This document shows, one piece after another, positions 17,039 to 24,272 of a stretch of DNA of 64,000 nucleotides (position 1 is the first letter of the stretch; each line of letters opens with the position of its first letter). The stretch comes from Nitrososphaerota archaeon. Lineage in GTDB: Archaea > Thermoproteota > Nitrososphaeria > Nitrososphaerales > Nitrosopumilaceae. The stretch covers positions 61,787 through 125,786 of the forward strand of contig JAJPGU010000029.1 of assembly GCA_021325615.1 (NCBI GenBank), read 5' to 3'. Both the position numbers and the translations under genes were made by a program. A model generated the notes under the pieces. The model was not told the DNA's origin. It did not search any database and saw nothing but the letters and a program-made list of their open reading frames with translations.

Positions 17039-17110
17039 GGAATGTTTTGGAGAGTGACCGAGTGCCCCTAAGGATACTCTCTTGCCATGGCCCTTGCTCC
17101 AAAACATTTC
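17039..17110. other. 72-nt hairpin with alternative stems, possible small RNA
   Basis: In the 406-bp gap before sucC, 17039-17052 (GGAATGTTTTGGAG) pairs with 17097-17110 (CTCCAAAACATTTC) as a 14-bp stem with one G-U pair. Inside it, GAGAGT (17050-17055) can instead pair with ACTCTC (17076-17081), which competes for three bases of the outer stem. The rest of the gap (16934-17038, 17111-17310) holds only AT-rich promoter-like sequence. No known RNA family is recognised. Confidence 0.4.
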
Positions 17111-17310
17111 TAGGTTAAAAGAGGGTGTTTTTAACTCTCCTTATCACAAATTCGCAACCGTATGATATATCCCGTCTTTCCACAACTAGCAAAACCATCC
17201 TGCAGACAGACAGGAATGAAAATTTCCGGAATGTGCCAAGTGGGAAAAAGACGGCACAATGCCAAGATTTGGCTCGAGACCCCAAAAGGATTCCAAAGAT
17301 TACCAACAGA

Positions 17311-17317
17311 TTATAAA
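17311..17317 (+). promoter_or_regulatory. TATA box of sucC
   Basis: TTATAAA centred 26 bp before ATG 17340. This spacing selects 17340 (MRLLEYQAK) over the in-frame ATG at 17328 as the leaderless start. Confidence 0.55.
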
Positions 17318-17339
17318 GACCTTAAAAATGAAATTTTCC

Positions 17340-18452
17340 ATGCGGTTACTTGAATACCAAGCCAAGTCATTATTCTCGGATTATTCTATTCCCATCCCCC
17401 AAGGACTTACGTCCACTGACATAGACCAGGGCAGGAAAGACGCTGCAACGCTAGGATTTCCCTTTGTAATCAAGGCGCAGATGGCCGTTGGTGGCAGGGG
17501 AAAAGCAGGGGCGATCCAAAAATGTCACAACGCAGATGAGTTTGAACTCAAGTATCCAGAGATAATGCAAAAAGTCGTAAAAGGAGAAAAAACAAAGGCA
17601 ATATTACTTGAAAAAATGGCGGACATTAAAAAGGAACTCTACCTTTCCCTGTTTCTAAACAGGAGCAAGAGGTGTTACACAATAATTGCGTCCGGCGAAG
17701 GCGGTGTAGAAATCGAGTCCGTCAAGAACCAGATAATTAGGGAGGTAGGAGTAGGCGATGTCGATTCAAAAACTGCAGAGGAAGTTGGCAAAGAAATGGG
17801 GCTCAGGGACAAGGCGCTTTCACAGTTTGTTACGATTTTGCAAAAGCTATCAAAACTCACTATTGAAAAAGAGTCAGAGCTTGCCGAGATAAACCCGCTT
17901 GCAGTCCTGAAGGATGACACCCTTGTAGCGCTTGATGGTAAGGTGATAATCGACGACAATGCCATGTTCAGGCACGAGGAACTCCGCAAGTTTCAGGAAG
18001 TATCAGAACTTGAGGAAAGAGCAGAAAAAAGCGGCTTTTCACTTGTCGAACTTGACGGAAACATAGCAGTGGTTGGCAATGGCGCCGGTCTTGTAATGTC
18101 TACCTTGGACATGCTGTCTGACCACGGTGGGAGACCGGCGTGTTTTCTCGACGTCGGAGGCGGCGCCACGACTGATACCGTATATGAAGCGCTTACGCTA
18201 ATAAGCAAGATGAAAAAGGTCAAAGGAATACTCGTAAACCTTTACGGGGGAATTGTGAAGACGACCACCGTTGCAACTGCCTTTATCAAAGCCTACGAAA
18301 ACAGGCTAATCGACTTTCCAGTTTTTGCAAGAATGTCCGGCGCAGAGGCAGACAAATCGAAGGAAATGCTAAAAGGTTCAAGGACAAAGATGTTTGACAC
18401 TATCGAAGAAGCAATAAATGCCGCAGTGATAGAGGTGAATAAAAATGGCTGA
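17340..18452 (+). CDS. sucC: succinyl-CoA ligase beta subunit
   Basis: Interconverts succinyl-CoA and succinate with nucleotide phosphorylation, with SucD. About 370 residues: N-terminal ATP-grasp domain (MRLLEYQAKSLFSDYSIPIPQG, VIKAQMAVGGRGKAGAI, AEINPLAVL with metal-binding residues) and C-terminal CoA-ligase domain (GNGAGLVMSTLDML..., DVGGGATTD, VNLYGGIVKT). The start at 17340 is chosen from the TATA spacing and family alignment. It overlaps sucD by 8 bp. In Thaumarchaeota this enzyme serves the oxidative/reductive TCA branch, while the mutase locus at 28-31 kb supplies succinyl-CoA. Confidence 0.94.
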   Translation: MRLLEYQAKSLFSDYSIPIPQGLTSTDIDQGRKDAATLGFPFVIKAQMAVGGRGKAGAIQKCHNADEFELKYPEIMQKVVKGEKTKAILLEKMADIKKELYLSLFLNRSKRCYTIIASGEGGVEIESVKNQIIREVGVGDVDSKTAEEVGKEMGLRDKALSQFVTILQKLSKLTIEKESELAEINPLAVLKDDTLVALDGKVIIDDNAMFRHEELRKFQEVSELEERAEKSGFSLVELDGNIAVVGNGAGLVMSTLDMLSDHGGRPACFLDVGGGATTDTVYEALTLISKMKKVKGILVNLYGGIVKTTTVATAFIKAYENRLIDFPVFARMSGAEADKSKEMLKGSRTKMFDTIEEAINAAVIEVNKNG

Positions 18453-19365
18453 TCTTTTTGACCTATTAATTGGCAAGGAGGGGGACAAGGACTACAAGAA
18501 AAAGCCAGTCATAGTTCAGGGGATCACCGGGAAGTTCGGCTCTTTTCACACTCAACAGATGTTGGCATATGGAACGAATATTGTCGCTGGCGTAACCCCA
18601 GGCAAAGGAGGACAGAAAGTCGAGGGCGTACCAATTTATGAGAACATGAAAGAGGCGGTAGAGGCGACAGGTGCGAAAATTTCAATCATATTTGTTCCTG
18701 CAAAGTTTTTCCTGGGAGCCGCCATCGAAGCCCTAGAGGCCGGAATAAAACTTTTGATTGCAATCCCAGAACATGTGCCGGTGAAAGACGCTCTCACTGT
18801 GGTTGAACTGGCTAAGAAGAAGGATGCAATCGTCGTAGGTCCAAACACCCCCGGTGTCATCATACCAGGAATCATAAAGATAGGGATAATGCCTGCCTCC
18901 CCCTTCAAGGCTGGAAGAATCGCAGTGATTTCAAGAAGCGGCACCCTGATGTACGAGGTTTCTCACAACCTCACACTTGCAAACTTCGGTCAGAGCATCT
19001 GCTTTGGAATAGGAGGCGATCCAATCAACGGAGCCCCACTAATTCAAGCGTTTGACACCATACGCGATGGGGCCAACATCGATGGCGTAGTCGTGGTTGG
19101 AGAGATAGGCGGGGATGCCGAAGAGATGCTTGCCCAGCACATCATAGACACCAAGTTTGACAAACCGGTCGTGGCATACATAGCCGGAAGGGCAGCACCG
19201 AAGGAAAAGAGGATGGGCCACGCAGGGGCAATCATATACGGAACTTATGGGTCTGCCGAATCCAAGGTTGCCATGTATGCCAAGGCTAATGTACCTGTGG
19301 CCAAGAGGCCCGCAGAAGTCCCAATGCTTCTTGCAGGCAAGCTTGGAAAGGGTAGAAACAAATAG
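18445..19365 (+). CDS. sucD: succinyl-CoA ligase alpha subunit
   Basis: The 306-residue CoA-binding partner of SucC. It has the Rossmann CoA-binding domain (VIVQGITGKFGSFHTQQML, GTNIVAGVTPGKGG), GPNTPGVI, and the phosphohistidine motif GHAGAII (the His carries the phosphate during catalysis). An 8-bp overlap with sucC and normal length indicate a stoichiometric operon. Ribosomal protein eL40 follows 22 bp downstream, so it may be on the same transcript. Confidence 0.95.
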   Translation: MADLFDLLIGKEGDKDYKKKPVIVQGITGKFGSFHTQQMLAYGTNIVAGVTPGKGGQKVEGVPIYENMKEAVEATGAKISIIFVPAKFFLGAAIEALEAGIKLLIAIPEHVPVKDALTVVELAKKKDAIVVGPNTPGVIIPGIIKIGIMPASPFKAGRIAVISRSGTLMYEVSHNLTLANFGQSICFGIGGDPINGAPLIQAFDTIRDGANIDGVVVVGEIGGDAEEMLAQHIIDTKFDKPVVAYIAGRAAPKEKRMGHAGAIIYGTYGSAESKVAMYAKANVPVAKRPAEVPMLLAGKLGKGRNK

Positions 19366-19387
19366 CAGGTATTCAGGAGTAAGAGAA

Positions 19388-19555
19388 ATGCCAATCACAG
19401 ATCCGCTAAAAAAACAGATTGCCCAGAAGGCTAGGCTTTACTTCAAGGTCTGTTTCTCTTGCGGTGCAAAAAACTCCATGGCTGCAACAAGATGTCGAAA
19501 GTGCCACAACTCCTACCTCAGGCTGAAGAACAGGACCCTAGGAATCAAAAAGTAG
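19388..19555 (+). CDS. rpl40e: ribosomal protein eL40
   Basis: A 55-residue large-subunit protein: MPITDPLKKQIAQKARLYFK, then a four-cysteine zinc ribbon (CFSCGAKN ... CRKCHNSYLRLKNR). In eukaryotes this protein is made as a ubiquitin fusion; here it is free, as in other archaea. The ATG 19388 gives the family start. The stop abuts the stop of the convergent gene. Confidence 0.94.
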   Translation: MPITDPLKKQIAQKARLYFKVCFSCGAKNSMAATRCRKCHNSYLRLKNRTLGIKK

Positions 19556-19897
19556 TCAGTGACTGCCACCGCAGCTGCATTGATCGCCACCAGATACCAA
19601 CCTTAGTCTATTCTTAGATTCGTGTTTTGTCTTCTGATAATGTGCGATATTCATCACCCTTTCACATACAGATTTATCGCCATGCTCGATGCTGCTTGCG
19701 AGCCAGTTTTCAATATCTGCGACATTGTAGGCATCTCCACCCTCGAGTATTTTTCTAAAGTTCTCCCTAACTAGATCCTCGCCCGCCGCATCAAAGGGTT
19801 TCATGCCTGAGACTACCATTTGAATTTGTTTTAACAGCAGAGTTGATTGAGGCTTCACATACTTCCTTCCGGTCCATGCTATAAGAATTTTAGGCAT
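19556..19897 (-). CDS. small protein of unknown function
   Basis: A 113-residue protein, helical in appearance, with a basic N terminus (MPKILIAWTGRKYVKPQSTLLLKQIQ) and a Cys/His-containing C terminus (DQCSCGGSH) that could bind metal. No family recognised. It converges on eL40 with directly adjacent stop codons. Confidence 0.6.
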   Translation of the reverse strand: MPKILIAWTGRKYVKPQSTLLLKQIQMVVSGMKPFDAAGEDLVRENFRKILEGGDAYNVADIENWLASSIEHGDKSVCERVMNIAHYQKTKHESKNRLRLVSGGDQCSCGGSH

Positions 19898-20080
19898 TCA
19901 GAGGCAAGAAATTCGGATATCAGTCGCATGAAATGATGTAGATTTCCATTTCCTTTGGCATTCACCGCCGATCTCCCCATGACGGCGGACCGTACAACAA
20001 TTCATATTTTTCTTAGCTATGAATCTTGCTCACCGCTGCGGTAAGCGCGACTTAATAATCAAAATCCCGGTCTTCAGACA

Positions 20081-21595
20081 ATGAAATACACCTCAAGGAT
20101 GCAGAGGTTCGCAATCCTCGTCTTTGGCCTTGCAGTATTCCTCATCATATTTCCTCTAAATCACTCAGGTGCAACTGCGTGGGATTCAACCGGCAAAATC
20201 ATCCCGGAAAAAAAATCAAGCATAAATGAATCGCAGCAGGTCTACAAAGCGAAAGAAAGAAGAGTCATCCCGATTTTTAGACAAAAAAACCCGGAAAGGG
20301 ACTTGATTACGCCAACAGATCAGACCCAGGCCCGCCAGTTGTCTTCGAACAACTTTACTCTCCTTAGCAGTATGGAAGGATTGGGATACGATTATGTTAC
20401 TCCGCCCGATGTCCAGATAGCTGCCGGTCCCTCCGAAATAATGGAAATGGACAATCTCCAGGGACAAGTCTGGGCCAAATCAGGAATTCCCATTGGAGGA
20501 CCTTTTGACCTTGCAACCTTTTTTGGTACCGGATCGGATTTTATCTCCGATCCCAAAGTAGTTTACGACAGCCTGAGTGGAAGATGGATTGCTTCCATAT
20601 TAGATGCATCACAAGGCACTGTAAAAATCGCAGTGTCCGATACGAATAATGCAACAGGCGGGGTTTTTTGCCTTTATTCAGTAAGTACCGATTCCAACGT
20701 AATTCCTGATCAGCCAATTATAGGGGTGAGTGGCGACAAGATAGCGGTCAGCACAAATGATTTTGATTATCAGTTCGAACATACCCAGTTTTGGGTTCTC
20801 AACAAGACAGACATGTTGTCCTGCGAGCCTACAAGTTTTGTAACCAAGACCATGGCTGGGCAATTCTCTACCCATCCGGCCCAATCCCTCTCTAATGACA
20901 CCACCCTGTTCATGGTTGACACTTCCCATAATGCCAATGGTTCCTTTATCAATGTCTTTGAGATCAATGGTGTGCCGCCAAATCCTGTTTCGCTTTCCAT
21001 TACACCAGTCCCGACATCGCCAATTTTTGACCCCCCCAGTGCTTTTCAACGGGGTTCGAAATACCTCCTTGATACAGGAGACTCACGGATACAGGATGCA
21101 ACCTGGTCAACGGGTAAACTATGGACAGCGTTTACTGACAGCTGTTTCCCCACGAATGATTCCGTAACACGATCATGTGTTCACCTCGTAAGCATTGGCA
21201 CAGACACCATGAATGCCACCCAAGACTTTGATTATGGTATTGCAGGCAAGTATCTCTTCTACCCCGCCTTGAGACAAATGCCAAATGGAAATCTGATTGT
21301 TCTGTATGGATTCTCATCACCAAATGATTATCCCAGCATTGGTGTCACCGAGCAATCCTCGTCTGATCCTCCAAACTCGGTCGAGTTCCCAATGGTTGTA
21401 AAAAAGGGTGTTGCTCCGGTGGAGCTTTCCTATGGTTGTTTTTCAACATGCCGGTATGGCGATTATTTCGGGGTGGCAATAGACCCCTCAAACACCGATG
21501 CCGTTTATGGAGCAGGCGAGTTTGGACCCGGCATCAAAGATCAGGAGGGATTTGGTTTGGCATGGGGCACGGAAATCGTCCATATCAAGGGATAG
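20081..21595 (+). CDS. secreted protein of unknown function
   Basis: A 504-residue exported protein with a signal peptide (basic KYTSRMQR, hydrophobic FAILVFGLAVFLIIFPL, cut near GATA-W at about 33). The mature part has repeated beta-strand segments with aspartate-rich turns (VVYDSLSGRWIASILD, KIAVSDTNNA, KIAVSTNDFDYQF, HLVSIGTDTMNATQDFDYG) that suggest a beta-propeller, and several N-glycosylation sequons. The family is not recognised. It starts about 30 bp after a TATA-like ACTTAATAATC. The next gene on the same strand also encodes a secreted unknown. Confidence 0.75.
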   Translation: MKYTSRMQRFAILVFGLAVFLIIFPLNHSGATAWDSTGKIIPEKKSSINESQQVYKAKERRVIPIFRQKNPERDLITPTDQTQARQLSSNNFTLLSSMEGLGYDYVTPPDVQIAAGPSEIMEMDNLQGQVWAKSGIPIGGPFDLATFFGTGSDFISDPKVVYDSLSGRWIASILDASQGTVKIAVSDTNNATGGVFCLYSVSTDSNVIPDQPIIGVSGDKIAVSTNDFDYQFEHTQFWVLNKTDMLSCEPTSFVTKTMAGQFSTHPAQSLSNDTTLFMVDTSHNANGSFINVFEINGVPPNPVSLSITPVPTSPIFDPPSAFQRGSKYLLDTGDSRIQDATWSTGKLWTAFTDSCFPTNDSVTRSCVHLVSIGTDTMNATQDFDYGIAGKYLFYPALRQMPNGNLIVLYGFSSPNDYPSIGVTEQSSSDPPNSVEFPMVVKKGVAPVELSYGCFSTCRYGDYFGVAIDPSNTDAVYGAGEFGPGIKDQEGFGLAWGTEIVHIKG

Positions 21596-21848
21596 AGATT
21601 AAGATTTTCAAGCAGTCCATATTTTTCGCGTTTCATACCATGGGTGGGAGTGTAACAGGGCATATGCATGATGTAACTTGTCACCTTGTGACCGATAGGC
21701 CTTCAGGATTTCAATCATTCCATGAGGGCAATAAAAAATCCAAATCTGAATTCTTGCTACAGAATAAAATAGCGATATGCATGTAAGCGATCTTAGATAA
21801 ATCTCATCATCAGCATTGGAAAAACACATCCCGAGTCCTCTCCACATA

Positions 21849-22451
21849 ATGACGGTGAAAAAATTGAAAGGCTTGTCCACCATTACCTTCATGATGATTC
21901 TCCTCTTGCCAATACTTGCAATGCCTACCAATCCCATGCCTCATGCCAACGGGCTGACCCCAGCCACATGGTCTCACTCAAAGGAGCCAAGCCAGCACAA
22001 GTTACAAACGACGGTTACCATATCCCATTACAGCAATGTAGTGGCCTTGGATTGTACACATCATGCCACCACTTCAGATAGATGTAGTGGGACCGATACC
22101 ACATATGGCGTATTCTCATACACTGCGCCACAATCCTATGGCATATCTGATTCTTGTTCATATCCTTGCGAATCACAAGACATTCTTGTAAGCTATCCCC
22201 CGACATTTTCATTTCAAGGAACTACCTACTACTTTGCAAGCGCCCAACAGGACCAATGCTCGCCAGAATATGGCTGCAGTACTGAAACCTCATGGATGTC
22301 TACAGGTCCAGTTTCCATACCCTATAGCGGCACCCCCATGGGAGCTTTTGTAACAATCGATACCGAGTTTTTCTATAAAAATTCCTCACGATCTGATATG
22401 CTAGAAGTTGAATTCACATACAATCTTGATGACGGATATAGCCTGGGTTGA
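21849..22451 (+). CDS. secreted protein of unknown function with paired cysteines
   Basis: About 200 residues from ATG 21849 (MTVKKLKG), with a signal peptide (TITFMMILLLPILAM, residues about 10-30). The mature protein is rich in Ser, Thr, Tyr and contains four Cys-containing segments (VALDCTHHATTSDRCSG, SCSYPCES, QCSPEYGC) that probably form disulfides outside the cell. No family recognised. Its stop overlaps the start region of the Cdc48-N gene, so both are likely co-transcribed. Confidence 0.65.
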   Translation: MTVKKLKGLSTITFMMILLLPILAMPTNPMPHANGLTPATWSHSKEPSQHKLQTTVTISHYSNVVALDCTHHATTSDRCSGTDTTYGVFSYTAPQSYGISDSCSYPCESQDILVSYPPTFSFQGTTYYFASAQQDQCSPEYGCSTETSWMSTGPVSIPYSGTPMGAFVTIDTEFFYKNSSRSDMLEVEFTYNLDDGYSLG

Positions 22452-22453
22452 AG

Positions 22454-23527
22454 ATGCACCCGTCCTTCAGAATCATGCCGCCACATCCCTGTGATTTTGG
22501 AAGAGCAAGGATCCGCATAGGAAGGGCCGAAATGAATCGCCTTGGTGTCATGGTAGGGGATCCGGTCTTAATAACAGGCACTAGGAAAACGGCGGCCATC
22601 TGCTTGCCAATGGACTACATTCACCTTCCGCATGACCCGGAATTTGAGTTTGTAGATAACGGAGGAACAAGACTTCCGCATGCCAGACTGAGCAACATCG
22701 TTTCACTCAATGCCTTAGGAGGTAGCAATTTACCATTGATTCAAATCGAGAAAACAAAGGCCAGAAAGTCAAAAACCATTACCCTTTCCCCGCGTCACCC
22801 CTTGTCATTCAAGAAAGAACACCTAGAGCTACATGGTTTGATCGGTATTCCGTTCGTAACAGGAGATTTCATAAGGGCCAGATTCATCCCTTCAGGTTCA
22901 GCCTTCATGGATTTTTTCGTGTCAAGCTCAATTCCGGCAGAATGCTGCAGTGTCATTACTGAGGATACAGAGATTACAATCACATCATGCCGCCCCAATT
23001 TCTCCATCCCCTCCAAATTATCTGGGTTTAAGAAAACCCTGCCGCTGCAAAACAAGATAGTCAGCGAGAGTCTTGAGATAACAATCGAATCTATTGATTT
23101 GTATGATAGCGGGTTCAGGTTTTTCCTTGTCGCAGCTTACCTCTTTGATGATCAGAGAGAGTGGCTCGGAAATAAGATCAGTCTGGCAGCATTAGCTTTT
23201 GATGATTTAGGAAATTCATATGCATGTTCCAAGATTGAAAGGAGCCAAGGCGTTTGGACCATCAATGGGCCCCAATGCAGCAGACTGTCCCTGGTTATGA
23301 CCCCCGCATTAAACGAAATGGCAAGCAGGTTGACATTGGTTGTGAATGAGATAACGTGGAACGTAAGGGAAAGAAAGGACGGACAGGTGCTTGACAAGAT
23401 AGCGCATGCAGTAAAACACGAGCCCACGGTTATTTCCGTTTGGCTGCCCCAGAAGGCGTTCTGCATGATAGCTGCAGGCCCATGGAGTCTCGATGTAGAC
23501 CTGCACCGAAAACACGTCTTGAGATAG
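22454..23527 (+). CDS. stand-alone Cdc48 N-terminal domain protein with an extra beta-rich domain
   Basis: About 357 residues. The first 75 match the double-psi beta-barrel of Cdc48/VAT N domains (GRARIRIGRAEMNRLGVMVGD, PVLITGTRKTAAICLP), and about 115-185 match the second Cdc48 N subdomain (ELHGLIGIPFVTGDFIRARF, VITEDTEITI). In Cdc48 these bind substrates or adaptors and are followed by two AAA domains; here no Walker motif exists. Instead a C-terminal beta-sandwich-like region of about 170 residues follows (SLEITIESIDLYDSGFRFFLVAAYLFDD, SRLTLVVNEITWNV). A role as adaptor or competitor of Cdc48 is inference. An upstream TTG 22448 is the alternative start. Confidence 0.65.
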   Translation: MHPSFRIMPPHPCDFGRARIRIGRAEMNRLGVMVGDPVLITGTRKTAAICLPMDYIHLPHDPEFEFVDNGGTRLPHARLSNIVSLNALGGSNLPLIQIEKTKARKSKTITLSPRHPLSFKKEHLELHGLIGIPFVTGDFIRARFIPSGSAFMDFFVSSSIPAECCSVITEDTEITITSCRPNFSIPSKLSGFKKTLPLQNKIVSESLEITIESIDLYDSGFRFFLVAAYLFDDQREWLGNKISLAALAFDDLGNSYACSKIERSQGVWTINGPQCSRLSLVMTPALNEMASRLTLVVNEITWNVRERKDGQVLDKIAHAVKHEPTVISVWLPQKAFCMIAAGPWSLDVDLHRKHVLR

Positions 23528-23578
23528 CACCAGCAATCTCTTGATATATGGGCCAAGCCAAAGTCATCTGAATCCGCC

Positions 23579-24247
23579 TTGTTTATAATCAACTTTAAAA
23601 ATTATGAGGAGATCGCAGGCTCCAGATCACTGACGCTGGCAGAAATTGCATCGAGGTTTTCCAAGAAACACAATGTAAGGATCGTCGTGTGTCCCCCCCA
23701 GCACCTTGTGTCAGAAGTTGCCAGGTTGCCGATAACCGTTTTTTCGCAGCATGTGGACTCGGCAAAGATCGGAAGCACGACTGGGTATGTCATACCCGAG
23801 CTTTTAAAAAAATCCAACGTGGCAGGGTCCCTCATCAATCACAGCGAACACAGGATACCCCCCGAAGAGATTTCGGTGATAGTTTCGAGGCTCAGGTCAC
23901 TCGATATGACATCAGTGGTATGCGTAAGGGATCCCGAAGAGGCTGCAAGATATGCAAGGTTTGCCCCCGATTACATCGCAGTAGAACCTCCCGAGCTAAT
24001 AGGTAGCGGAAAGGCAGTATCAAAAGAGAGGCCTGAGGCGATAACAGATTCTGTCAGGGCGGTTAAAGAGGCCCGAAACTCGACGCGCCTCCTTTGCGGT
24101 GCCGGAATTGTTACGGGTGAAGATGTTTCCAAATCTCTTGAGCTTGGTGCCGACGGGATCCTAGTTGCAAGTGGCATAGTCAAGTCCCCCAGCTGGGAAC
24201 AGACCATCGAACAATTTGCACTCGCCTTCAAGGACAGAGAAATTTGA
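23579..24247 (+). CDS. tpiA: triosephosphate isomerase, archaeal type
   Basis: Interconverts glyceraldehyde-3-phosphate and dihydroxyacetone phosphate. The 222-residue length is typical of the short archaeal TIM. Seen: NFKNY (substrate Asn/Lys near the N terminus), INHSEHR with the catalytic His, VEPPELIG with the catalytic Glu, GAGIV and GILVASGIV phosphate-binding loops. The start is TTG 23579, since the family begins directly with FIINFKNY; a TATA-like TTGATATATGG lies about 35 bp upstream. ppdK follows 25 bp downstream on the same strand, forming a gluconeogenic pair. Confidence 0.94.
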   Translation: MFIINFKNYEEIAGSRSLTLAEIASRFSKKHNVRIVVCPPQHLVSEVARLPITVFSQHVDSAKIGSTTGYVIPELLKKSNVAGSLINHSEHRIPPEEISVIVSRLRSLDMTSVVCVRDPEEAARYARFAPDYIAVEPPELIGSGKAVSKERPEAITDSVRAVKEARNSTRLLCGAGIVTGEDVSKSLELGADGILVASGIVKSPSWEQTIEQFALAFKDREI

Positions 24248-24272
24248 TATTGAGCGGAAGCGGAATCTCTAC

